From contig JACEFZ010026849.1 in the NCBI GenBank assembly GCA_014155875.1, forward strand, positions 362,001 through 426,000: 64,000 bases of DNA, written 5' to 3'. The stretch is from Cepaea nemoralis (taxonomy: Eukaryota > Mollusca > Gastropoda > Stylommatophora > Helicidae). Shown here piece by piece: positions 22,426 to 32,449 of this stretch. Both the position numbers and the translations under genes were made by a program. The notes beneath the pieces were generated by a model. That model was given only the letters and a program-made list of their open reading frames with translations, was not told the DNA's origin and did not search any database. Each line of letters begins with the position of its first letter. Position 1 is the stretch's first letter.

Positions 22426-23721
22426 ATAGCGTGGTAGAATATTCTGCAGATGGCAGATAGAAGAAGAAGTTAGACACGATATTTTTGTGTTTACAAAGAA
22501 GGTAGTTGGTAAATAACTTAAGCAAGAGTTGTTGGGAGGAATACACATAATATTGTAATAACTTAAGACTTATTGGTATATGTTTTATGATCAGGTTGGT
22601 TTTTAAGTTATATACGTTTAATTTGATTAATGTGTGGGGATAAAAATGATGTCAAGGAATGAGGGGATTGATATGGTTTAGGTCAATTGTTTGAACTTCA
22701 ATTGCGCTTTATGAAATGAATAAGTTAACTTAGCTGCTTATGTTTACAAAACTTTGGTTTTATTGAGTTAACCTGAGTGTGTTTAAATGATTAATAGTTT
22801 GACGTTCAGTGTTGTTTTTTTTTGTGGAAACAGATGACTTAAAGTAGTTGAGTCGTTCGCAATGTAAATGATTGGGTTAAAAATAGGAGCTGGGTTGAAC
22901 AGCGTTTAATGGGAGAATATGGGGGGAATGCCAGCTTGAGTTTTGGCATTTAAATAAATAGATATTGGAAGAAGAAGACTGTACTTAACAGTATATATAA
23001 TTTGGAGGTTTTTTTTGAAGGAATGGTAAACTTGAACTTGACGAGGTGAATAATACAAAAGCTGGTAGTTTTGGATTAACATATTTTTTTGATAATAACA
23101 ATTATTATTGACGGAAACTGAAGATAAATTTTGAAACTTTATTTTTATAAAGTTTTGAGAATGTATGGGAAGAGAAAGGTGATTACTTCTTACTTTTTCC
23201 TTACTTTTATTATTTTTAGGTGCGCACCTACCAAATCTAACTACCCAATCTAACTATTTTTTCTGTCTATCCTAGAATAGTGAGAATGTGCGAATGTGAA
23301 TAAGGGAGAATTAAAGGATAAGGGGAATATCTTCAGTTTTGTCAATCATAATTTAGATGGTTAAATTTTAAAAGCGGTTCGCTTATGGAGAGTTTTGTAG
23401 GGAGTTTTCTAGAGAATTGTATAGAGAGTTTTGTAGCGAGTTTTCTGGAGAACTTTGTGGAAAGTTTTGTAGCGAGTTTTCTAGAGAACTTTATGGAGAG
23501 TTTTGTAGGGAGTTTTCTGGAGAACTTTATAACGACTTTTGTAGAGAGTTTCGGTATTATTGTCTCTGGTTAGCAATTGGCTATGATGAGATAGGAGAAT
23601 GAGAATTGAGTTAAGAATTATATGGAATTGTTGTTATTGTATAGAGATGTAGAGTTAAGGGGTTAAGAGTTGGGGTTGAGATTTTTTCAAGGAAAAATTC
23701 TCCTTGAAGAAGGGGAGGTAT
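22426..23721 (+). other. Gypsy 3' untranslated region with short tandem repeats
   Basis: About 1.3 kb is non-coding. At 23380-23560 there is a tandem array built from 'gagagttttgtagggagttt' and 'tctggagaactt' units of roughly 36 bp. The polypurine tract lies immediately before the 3' LTR. Confidence 0.8.
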
Positions 23722-24024
23722 TGTAACAGTAAAGGGAGTAGCTTAGGAGTAAAGAGTTAAGGAATGCTGCGCATTCCTTGACTAGTGGGAAAACCATAGC
23801 TAGTGAACGTGTGTGCACGAATGAAGAAGTGTATCTAGGTGGGACACACACGTCACTTGGGGGTCAGCTAGCAGGAAAGAAGGTAAACATCGGATTTTGA
23901 GTAGACTATCATTATGCTGTAGTGGAACGATTCGACAAATAAAGAATGTTATAAACAACGGAGACTTGTGTCCTATACGATCACGTGCCTTCTAACCTGT
24001 GTGTAACACCTCTACACTGTAATA
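23722..24024 (+). repeat. Gypsy 3' LTR
   Basis: It has the same 303 bases as 15485-15787. AATAAA lies near 23938. It is followed directly by the CTGC target duplicate and the continuing LINE C reading frame. Confidence 0.95.
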
Positions 24025-24345
24025 CTGCCAGAGTAACTAACAACGATTGCCTGAAAGAGGCTAATGAAACTAGAACACTATATACAACAATAAGAAAGAG
24101 ACAAACAGCTTTCTTTGGTCATGTGATGAGAAGAGAGGCATTGGAGGACATCGTGACAACTGGAAAGATCGAGGGGAAGATAGGCAGAAGCAGACCAAGA
24201 GAAATGATGCTGGATGGATTTAGACGGTAGCATGGAGGCGTATCATCAGCATAGTTGATATAGAACACCAAAGACCGAGATCTGTGGAGAGCCATGAACG
24301 CCTACGCCAGCCGGCAGGGCACTTGATGATTGATGATGAGGAGCA
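24025..24345 (+). pseudogene. LINE C fragment, right part, with (TGA)n tail
   Basis: This continues the LINE interrupted at 15484: RVTNNDCLKEANETRT, TTIRKRQTAFFGHVMRRE and GRSRPREMMLDGFRRWHGG. It ends in 'tgatgattgatgatga', the family's tail. Similar tails are at 37955-38275 (plus) and 39175-39400, 14745-14960 (minus). Confidence 0.85.
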
Positions 24346-24424
24346 GCGTTCTATTATCTGTTGTTGTTTTTTATCAATGAAGGCGTGAAATGTATAGAAA
24401 TGCATATACGAATAAAGGTCCAAT

Positions 24425-24545
24425 ATGGTGATGCATGTCTGTCTGTCAGCCCAGCAAGTGTATGAATGGAGTATGAAGTTTCAAAACGGCGTGACTTCTG
24501 TGACAGGCTGTTCACGGCAGGGTCAAGCACACCGAGTGGTGACCA
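24425..24545 (+). pseudogene. Mariner-type transposase, N-terminal fragment
   Basis: AQQVYEWSMKFQNGVTSVTG resembles the helix-turn-helix region of mariner transposases (usual form RRVYEWxxRFKNGRTSV). Only this block is readable. Confidence 0.55.
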
Positions 24546-25904
24546 TGGGCCTTTTTTTTTCTACAGGAATCCAAGCACTTTATCGGCACTGGAGGACTTG
24601 CAATAAACGCAGTGGTGACTAAATCGAAAAATGATACATTTGTTCTTTACTTTTTTCAGAACATATTCACCCAAAAATAAAAATACAAACATTTAAGGTT
24701 TTCAATTGATTCCCTCTCGTAAATTCCATTGCTTTCAGAGTCCAGCCTTTTGCTCTGTTTCTGGATGGTTTTTCTACATGCTTCAAAACACCTGAATCTG
24801 ATAATGAACATCGATATGCAAAACTGGCATTCCTTGCCAAGACCATTCTGTGCATACCTGCTACCTCAGTTCCATGTGAATGATTGTTCAGTTCTGCTGA
24901 TTATATTAATAAGACGCACTCGTCACTTGAACCAAATACTGTCAACATACTCGTCTGTTTGCATAGTTGGTTATTAGATGACACATGAACAAGACAACCC
25001 AGTGTTATTTCGATTTTTGACAAATACGACTATAATGTGAATTATGTGACTATAAATTTTTTGCTTTAAACAAAATTAACTATTAATTAATCGTTCATTT
25101 TTTTCAAAAGTTAACTATTAAATTTAAATTAATCGTTCGCAGCCCTATTTAAAATGTATTCAAACCTTATCCTGCTGGACATTAATATAGAGATTAAATA
25201 TTAAGACAGTTGTAAATCGCCATATGCTGTCTTCCCTAGACTCATATTGTCCCTTTCTTGGTCTGCTTTTTAATCTCCCAAAGAAGCATAGTCCTTCGCC
25301 AATCTCAAGCACAGTCTGTCTATTCTGTGCTTTCTCCTGTAGTTATTTTCATGTCTGTCCTCTAATTTTCATCTGTGTCTCTCTATTCTTTACTTTATCC
25401 TGTGGTTCCCTCCATGTCTTCCCTATAATATTCATTTTTGTCTCTGTATCATTTGCTGTCTCTTATAGTTTCTACCATGTCTGCTCCCTATTATTCGCCT
25501 ATCTCTATTTATCTTTGGCTGGCTGAATTATTTGTCTTTTCTTGTACACTTTTTTTAATGATTACATGGATTTTGCAGCTAACATTATCAACAGAATGCG
25601 GCATCCAGCAACCTTCCTTAACCCTCTTTTTAGATACCTTTGGTAGATTACGGTGTTAATATTCTTAGTTTTCCACACGAGCCCTGGTAACACCTGGGCG
25701 AGAAAACTTCCTCCCAGAAAAAGGACATCGTCATATTACCCACGATGAGAACTAACTATGAGACAAAGATAATCCCATATCAAATCATGCAGTACTGGTT
25801 TGAAATTGTGGAAACGTCATGTACACAAAAACTAAAGCACTGTGAGGTTTAGGTGACCATCTCCTTTTCTCCATGTCTTTTTCCTTCCCTAATCTAGATC
25901 AGCT

Positions 25905-26135
25905 GGTCTCCCTAGCGAAGGAGTTAACGACGCTGTTCGTAATCCCGTATACTCTCGTAAGAAACACAGCTGCGCGAGATTCGGCAGCGTATCGCGTCGC
26001 GTTGGTTACTTACGGAGGGTATGTAAGCCGGTCGTTCAGAAAGCAATGGCAAACTACTGAACGTAAAACTTGTCAAGACATCAACAGCAGCTGAAAAATG
26101 CTGGTGTTGACTGCAATGTCCTGTAAAGGATATGG
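25905..26135 (+). repeat. SINE-2 family copy
   Basis: This is one of the best-preserved copies. The head is 'ccctagcgaaggagttaacg', the body 'ccggtcgttcagaaagcaat' and the end 'tcctgtaaaggatatg'. Confidence 0.8.
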
Positions 26136-26689
26136 GGGGAAAAAACATAGACCAAGGCCATATACTATATACTTAATTGCACAACTCGGTACTTAAGAGC
26201 GTGACCTGGCATCGAAGCTGTTACTAATGTTAAAGATTGGCGCAAATCCTCCACCGCTACCTCCCTCGCCCCGAGCAACTAATCTATCTTCGGTTGAACG
26301 CATGACTTCGAAGCTAACATCAGTTCGAAGTCTCTTTGAACCTAAATTGACCTCGCACAATGACAACAGCCCAACAGATTCTCACAGTTAACACATGGGA
26401 ACAGTGACTGAACAGACAGGACAGACAAAGGCAACTACGTGACCAACATTTTATTTTTAACGAAAGTCGAAAGGCCCCAACAAAACACGAATGATCTTAG
26501 CAGGGGAAAACCAGGTTCTGATAAAAAGATAAAAGGGTACATTTGATTGCATCGGGTTTTATCCCATATGGCTTGGTCTCTTTCTGGGGAGCGGCCTACC
26601 GAAAGCGTCGCACGGTGCACAACTCTCTGGTTCAAGGGACGACCCCGAGGAGTTTCGGGGGGGGGGGGGGGGGGGGGGTGTTCACGAAC

Positions 26690-26860
26690 TTAAGAGCGCG
26701 AGACAGATGTATTGACACCTGTCTATTGTTCCATGTTAGAGTCGATAACCATTCTAATTGTACCAATCCCGGACATGCACCCCTGTGCAGACATTGTTCT
26801 TACCCTTATACAGCCATTGGCCATCTTCTCTTCGAGTGCCCTGTGCTTTAAGGGGCCAGG
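26690..26860 (+). pseudogene. LINE C-terminal zinc-like fragment
   Basis: The frame reads RDRCIDTCLLFHVRVDN and then CRHCSYPYTAIGHLLFEC. The C-x2-C...H-x4-C pattern with HLLFECP is typical of the region after RNase H in I/jockey-group LINEs. A long G run (26657-26678) lies just upstream. Confidence 0.6.
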
Positions 26861-26889
26861 GGGAAACTACCACAATAACTCCAGCTGTT

Positions 26890-27120
26890 ATGTACTACGA
26901 GGAGCGGCTGGCCGAGAGGCTAGAACGCCGGACTCTCATTCGGGAGGCCCGGGTTCGATCCCTCGGTAAGGTGTCGGATTCTTTTCTGTCGGGGGCAAAA
27001 AGAAAATCCTAACCTGCACAGTTCGCGGAGACTGCACTAGCCAGGCGGCCTTTATTCCTCAGGCTCAAAGACCCCTCTGCCATACACCGCAAGGTACTAT
27101 ATTGGCAGTAAATGACAGTT
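26890..27120 (+). repeat. SINE-4 family copy
   Basis: The tRNA-like head is 'gcggctggccgagaggctag' with 'gggttcgatccctcgg' as a near-consensus B box. The body 'aacctgcacagttcgcggag' to 'ccgcaaggtactat' recurs without the head at 29190-29350. Confidence 0.75.
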
Positions 27121-28380
27121 TTTGACAGTTATGTACTACTCCATGGGGCATATGGATCCTCGGAATATGTAAAGAGGACCCGCACTGTCATCAGAATGGT
27201 ATAAGGGTACCAAGAGTAGACAACACGGCAGCACTGTGATCAACGACAACAATACCTAACTGCATATGTTTACAGACACGTATGACGCCATCGTAATACC
27301 ACCAAGCCATTGTATTGCTAACGAAAGCTATCATTTATTAATGTGAACCCCCAGGCGGGAAAGCAGCCTTCTGCTGGGGTAATCAATATGCACCGTGCTA
27401 AGGTGTTTATCGGTCTGCCACAAAGGGCGCGCTTTGTGGACAGCAGGTTACCTATGTAGTGAAAGCTTACAGCTTTAACAACTCAGGATAACAGATACAG
27501 AAGAAGGCATGACTATGTCCTTCACAATCCTAACTTTCATATTACATTCGCACTGGGCGTCACTACTACTAACTAGGTTTTACAGAACCCAGGACCTCTG
27601 TGTTTGAAAGTTAGTGCATTGACCACTGCTGTATTATAGTTGCTATATAATAATAGTTGTCTTCCATTAACATTTTTCGTAAATGGCATTTGTTTTTGTT
27701 TTTGTTAGTTTTTTTTTTGTTTTTTTTTTTTGTGTTTTACATGTACATTACTCTATTAGTGTATTCTGGCAACTTTCTTTAAAAGCACGCGCATAATAGA
27801 TCATGGCGCATGATGCCGTGTGACCAGCTCTCTTCCTCGCTGACTGGATATACAGAGAAATAGTTGAGTATTTATTTAACAAATCTTGGTGGCGCATCGA
27901 AATGTAAGTAAAGGACCCTTTGACACACCTTAAAGTGCATCGGTCATGTGGTGCTAGCTCCTCTTCCCTTTTGTATTATTTTAATATTTCTGTTTCCCCA
28001 TTTGCGTCTACACTGCTTCCCAAATACGTATATAAGTTGTAAGCCCGCCCCTGGGTGGTGGAGTCATCTCAAGATTTTGAGAGGTTAGCCGCGAATAAGT
28101 TGAATAAGCGACCTTAGACCAACACAGGCGGTGGTCATTGACAGAAGGCAAGTTAGTGGGGCAGTTATCTCTATAATATACCTCATAACTCTGTGACATG
28201 GCCATCGGCGGGTAAGAAACGCTGTACATAACCACAAACCATCCCCCCTCCTCCCACCCCGCTTCCCGTTGCCTTGCAGGACCTATCTTTTTAAACACAG
28301 AATACTGGAGTCAAACAAACCAAACGCCGGCCGACAGCAAAAGAAATCCACTGTTGTATTTCTCACGCAATTTCAGATTA
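27120..28380. other. No recognised gene
   Basis: I found no coding domain or classifiable repeat here. There are T-rich runs at 27700-27735. Confidence 0.4.
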
Positions 28381-28384
28381 TTTT

Positions 28385-28618
28385 TTTTTCATATCCTTTA
28401 CAGGACATCGCTGTCAACTTCAGCATCTTTCAGCTGATTGTTGATTTCTTGGCAAGACTACGCTCAGTAGTTTGCCATTGCTTTCTGAGCGGCCGGCTCA
28501 CATACCCCGTAAGTTACCGACGCGGTTCGAACCACTGCTGATTCTCACCGACGTCACGTTACCTACAAGAGTATACGAGATTACGGAGAAAAGTCGCTAA
28601 CCTCTAGGTCAGGAGCCG
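28385..28618 (-). repeat. SINE-2 family copy
   Basis: This is the reverse complement of the family: 'catatcctttacaggacatc', 'gtttgccattgctttctgag', and a tRNA-like head ending 'aacctctaggtcaggag'. Confidence 0.8.
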
Positions 28619-28751
28619 GCCAATTTCAGATAAACGGTTTAAATGTGTACTCCATTGGAGCAGAATCGCCCAGCAGAGAAAGTCACGTGACCTTTATTAA
28701 TAAACTTTATTGGTACACTTGTAAGTCGTCAAAAAGCCTAACCTTCAACAC

Positions 28752-28954
28752 ACATCAACACCTAGTTTAGTTTAGTTTAGTCGACGGATCAACATCACGG
28801 CACACGGGTGTAACCCATAAGTGCTCCGTTCTACTAACTCAAGCCTCTGAGTCCGGAGAATCTCAGCTCAGTGCACGAACTCCGTAGCACCGGCGAGAAT
28901 CCTGAAATACTTTGGGTAGATTTTTAACTCGAAATTTTGAGAACATCAACACCT
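28752..28954 (-). mobile_element. SINE-1, 5'-truncated, 12-bp TSD
   Basis: The insert 28764-28942 is flanked by ACATCAACACCT at 28752-28763 and 28943-28954. On the minus strand it covers the last 179 bp of SINE-1 and ends in an (ACTAA)n tail. 5' truncation with a TSD is the hallmark of LINE-driven retroposition. Confidence 0.9.
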
Positions 28955-29189
28955 CAATAGTTATACCCCAAACATTTGTCAGAACTTGTATTATTTCATT
29001 CAATAATTGCCGTTCAAATGTGCATTATGTCTCAAGACTGGCTAGGCAAAGGAAAATGTACATTCTTGCTGTATCTATACATTGTGACAAAACTCCTCCC
29101 TGGTTGTTGAACTCTGTCCTCGGTGTATTTTTGGCCATGAATCTTGTGTCCTTTGCAGCAAGAGATTTTCTCTAAGTACATAATGACTA

Positions 29190-29350
29190 AAAGAAAAACC
29201 CTAACCTGCACAGTTAGCGGCGACTACACTAGCCAGGCGGCCTTGCCTTTATTCCTCAGGCTCAAGACCCTTCCCCCCCCCCCCCCCCCCCACCCGTCCT
29301 ACACCGCAAGGTACTATTGAGAGTAGATGACAGTTTTTTTTTTTTTTTAC
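29190..29350 (+). repeat. SINE-4 tail fragment
   Basis: It shares 'ctaacctgcacagttagcgg', 'agccaggcggcct' and 'ccgcaaggtactatt' with 26890-27120. A C-run and a T-run interrupt it. Confidence 0.7.
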
Positions 29351-29485
29351 TTAATGACTGCATTATGGCTAACACTGTCAAACAATTTCTAATGGTCTTT
29401 GAACCACACATCAATTACTAGCAACATCAATATTTTGTTCTGCTAATAGGCATCACGGTGTAATTTTTGTCTTATCAATAATTTT

Positions 29486-29655
29486 GAACAGTATTTTCCC
29501 GAGAAGGTTAACCCGGTCAATAAATGCCCGCAGAAGTCGGATGTGTCGGCCTAACGGCGCAAGAACGCAGCTCTGCTGTAAACAGGCACAACGCAATCAC
29601 ATCTGAAAAAAAAAAAAAAAACTCCGGATGAACGAAGAAGAAGAACAGTATTTTC
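29486..29655 (+). mobile_element. LINE A tail module, stand-alone copy 2
   Basis: The 144-bp insert (29499-29642) is flanked by the 13-bp TSD GAACAGTATTTTC at 29486-29498 and 29643-29655. It begins 'ccgagaaggttaacccgg' and ends 'ggatgaacgaagaagaa'. The 5' start is the same as in copies 1 and 3. Confidence 0.9.
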
Positions 29656-29856
29656 ATTGTGTCTCACGGGGCTCTTTATTCTAAAGCTAAAGCAAGCTTA
29701 CTGCTCATGCAGTGATGGTCTCAATGACAATTTTTGTTCATGATGAGGCACCAACAACATCACGTGTTTAGTAACCCTATGCTGAACATTATGTTCTATG
29801 CACTGGCATATACCATACAGAACACGGCAACATTTCTATATCTATTGTGCCTAATA

Positions 29857-29943
29857 CGAGGGTAAGTTAATAAGTAAGCCATCACAAGAGAGAACGTGTG
29901 CCATCCCACAGAACTGTGTGACTTACTTATTGACACGCCCTCG
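29857..29943. mobile_element. 87-bp mini-mariner MITE
   Basis: CGAGGG...AATAAGTAAG at the left and CTTACTTATT...CCCTCG at the right are inverted. TA flanks both ends (29855-29856 and 29944-29945), as expected for Tc1/mariner insertions. A mariner 3' fragment starts about 60 bp downstream, and its terminal repeat is related. Confidence 0.7.
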
Positions 29944-30002
29944 TAACTTTTTCTGCCCAGCTATGCACCGCTTTACGGGACAAACATTTGTCAGCATAAA
30001 CA

Positions 30003-30274
30003 ATGACAACCCACCTTGGCGGGCGACATTTCGCGAATGACGCCGAAGTTGAATGTGAAGTGAAAACGTGGTTTAGAAAACAGAGCACGCAGTTCTATGC
30101 AGCCGGTTTGGGAGGACTGATAAAACGATGGGATAAGTGCATCAATGTTGGTGGAAATTATGTTGAGAAATTAAGGGACAATGTATGTATATAAATAAAC
30201 TGGTTTCAAGTTGTTATCATATTTAGTTATTTTTCTACAGCCATTTGTGGCTTCCTTATTGACATCCCCTTGTA
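30003..30274 (+). pseudogene. Mariner transposase C-terminus and 3' TIR
   Basis: The frame 30003-30194 reads HLGGRHFANDAEVECEVKTW, FYAAGLGGLIKRWDKCIN and NYVEK, the conserved C-terminal end of mariner transposases. The DDD catalytic core is absent. The element ends at about 30274 with 'cttccttattgacatcccct'. This matches the inverted end of the 87-bp MITE upstream, in the form GTCAATAAGNAAG. Confidence 0.85.
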
Positions 30275-30554
30275 ATAATAAAAGATGTCATCACATTTAA
30301 ACATAATGGTAATACCAAGCCAGACACTGCCATAAGAGTGAAATAAAGTAGTCAAGGACTCTCTTCCACTCCTTAAGAGTCAACAACTTTTCCTACGTTT
30401 CATAAGTTTAGCTGCGAAATTTCTTTACTTGGCCAATAGTTTTTTACCTTTGGTTAAAGTTTCTTACTTTTCCCAAGTTTGAACAAGATTTGTATACATT
30501 TGGTCGAGATATTTCTGTATTTGGCCAACGTTTTTTCCCATTTAGTCAACAAAC

Positions 30555-30725
30555 AACATAATGGACATATGGTGCTAGATCCATATTTGTGGAGACTAAC
30601 TGGCAGTCTCTGGGTGATGTGGTCAGTGTCACACCAGCCGCCTTTACTTCCTACAACATTTCCTGATACCCATGTCAGGCTGGGTCACCTAAGAGCCCAG
30701 GTTCATTTTAAAAAGTCACATTGAT
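30555..30725 (-). repeat. SINE-3 fragment
   Basis: The reverse complement shows SINE-3 body blocks: 'tggtgctagatcc', 'acatttcctgatacccatg' and 'gggtcacctaagagcccagg'. The head is missing. Confidence 0.6.
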
Positions 30726-30779
30726 GCAGATACCAACCACTGGACACCGGGCATGCATCTAGCTGTTGGTGTGAAATAA

Positions 30780-31000
30780 TGGGACTTCATATTGAATATT
30801 TGGTAGACCGAGGTAGACCAAGAAGACGGTGGAGAGATAATACATGTACAGACCTTGAAGCACTTGGAATCAACGACTGGCAAGAGAAGGTCCACCAGAG
30901 AGACGAATGGAGACGGATTGTTATTTGCAGCAAAGAACCTCAATGGCTCGGAAAGCTGAAGAAGAAGAAGAAGAAGAAGAAGAAGATATCGAATATTTGA
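30780..31000 (+). pseudogene. LINE 3'-end fragment with (GAA)n tail
   Basis: The frame reads VDRGRPRRRWRDN, then LEALGINDWQEKVHQRDEWR, a block found at the C-terminus of CR1/RTE-like reverse transcriptases. It is followed by 'gaagaagaagaag' at 30959-30986, a tail of the retroposition type. Confidence 0.7.
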
Positions 31001-31603
31001 TTAGTTTTATGGAATGGGAAGACCAGCTCCATTCCTCATTTCATGTCCAGAGAAATCTCTAGCAGCCATTTTGTGAGGGAAGATCAGCAGTCAAAACACG
31101 GCCTGAACTGGGGATTGAAGCTGGACCACTGTGTTAGTAAACTAATGTGTTATTCCCCCATGCTACCAGACTACCACATCATATAAAGCCATCTGGAATC
31201 AGAATAGATCAGATCCACTCATCACATATACGCAAAGGTGAAGATAAGTTTTACAGCAATGTGTACATATGACCTTTAGTCACATGTACGCAAAGCTGAA
31301 GATACATTCTACAGCATTGGGTATATGTGGACAAGTACCTCAAACACAAGAACGTATTCTAGAACATTGTACCAAATACAGCCCAGTAAAATCTTTCTAT
31401 GGCCAGATAAACGGCCAGATATATGGGCTGACTTGAAGCGAATAAATAAGAAAAGAAAGATAAGCAGACAGCAAATAATGATATTTACAAAATACTGATA
31501 AAGCACAAAACTAATCCATACTATTGTCCAAACAAAATTATAATAACTATTTTATCCATTCAAAGATTGTATTAATAAATGAACATATATATTTTATTCA
31601 TTC

Positions 31604-31745
31604 TTCTTCTTCGTTCATCCGGAGTTTTTTTTTCCGGATGTGATTGCGTTGTGCCTGTTTACAGCAGAGCTGTGTTCTTGCGCCGATAGGCCGACACATC
31701 CGACTTCTGCGGGCATTTGTTGACCGGGTTAACCTTCCCGGGGGG
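31604..31745 (-). repeat. LINE A terminal 3' module
   Basis: The last ~142 bp of LINE A run, on the minus strand, from 'ccccgggaaggttaaccc' to 'ggatgaacgaagaagaa'. The same sequence occurs alone with its own TSDs at 9435-9581, 29499-29642 and 43441-43567, and 5'-shortened at 49365-49552. It is probably the reverse transcriptase recognition end. Confidence 0.85.
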
Positions 31746-32049
31746 TTTCTTAGGACGTTTGACTCTCACTGTTGTGGTGTTATCCCCCATCCCAGCTGGT
31801 CCATATAGAACAGCCAAAGATCCTGGTCAGCCCTCAAGGGAAGGCAGGGGCAGACCATGGGCATTCCCCGCCATCCAAGGAGGCTTCCATACTTGCAGAG
31901 CCGATACATAGCGCTCTGATACTGGGCTCACCCAAGGAATCGTCACGTCCTGCACATGGCTGCTTAGCCTCACTTCCGTATATTGGGCCTTCCGTTCACC
32001 ATAGGCTGTTCTTCCGGAAACCAGAAGTATGCAGTCTGCAGATGACATC

Positions 32050-32440
32050 CACACAGTGAGCTTTCGTTTCGGACTTTCCATGTAATGGATTTGCTATCCA
32101 AGCAATATTCCATTTCGTGCCACTAGGACACTTTTCCACCTTTTATGAAGCCCACACAGTGGGCTTTTGATTCGGACTTTCCACGTAATGGATTTGCTAT
32201 CCAAGCAATATTCCATTTCATGCCACTAGGACACTTTTCCACCTTTTATGAAGCCCACACAATGGGCTTTTGATTCGGACTTTCCACGTAATGGATTTGC
32301 TATCCAAGCAATATTCCCTTTCGTGCCACTAGGACACTTTTCCACCTTTTATGAAGCCCACACAGCGAGCTTTCGATTTGGACTTTCCACATAATGGATT
32401 TGCTATCCAAGCAATATTCCATTTCATGCCTCTGGGTCTT
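32050..32440 (-). repeat. Four 103-bp tandem repeats in the LINE A 3' UTR
   Basis: The unit begins at 'cacacag' and is seen from 32050, 32153, 32256 and 32359, exactly 103 bp apart. Each unit contains 'tttccacgtaatggatttgc' (with small variants) and 'actaggacacttttcc'. The last unit is partial. Units differ at only a few positions, so the array is young. Confidence 0.95.
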
Positions 32441-32449
32441 CATGCACCT

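Larger units (their letters stand above)
15481..24028 (+). mobile_element. Ty3/gypsy LTR retrotransposon, complete, TSD CTGC
   Basis: The element is 8540 bp (15485-24024). It has two 303-bp LTRs that I compared base by base and found identical. CTGC is duplicated at 15481-15484 and 24025-24028. The order is gag (CCHC knuckle), protease (DSGA), RT/RNase H, then integrase (DD35E) with a GPY-type module, which is Ty3/gypsy order. No envelope gene is evident. The coding region has one in-frame stop in gag and three apparent single-base indels in pol. All three indels lie in or next to homopolymer runs. The primer-binding site is probably near 15793-15810 ('ttggtgcctttgacc') and the polypurine tract is 'gaagaaggggagg' at 23706-23718. 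It sits inside LINE C. Confidence 0.95.

Noticed and set aside
23385..23602. Repetitive frames with ESFVGSFLENF-type units
   Set aside because: They are translations of the short tandem array in the gypsy 3' UTR.
22426..23721. Envelope gene in the gypsy element
   Set aside because: No long frame, signal peptide or membrane segment is present between integrase and the 3' LTR.
32050..32440. CRISPR-like regular repeats
   Set aside because: The units are contiguous 103-bp tandem copies without variable spacers, in an animal LINE 3' UTR.
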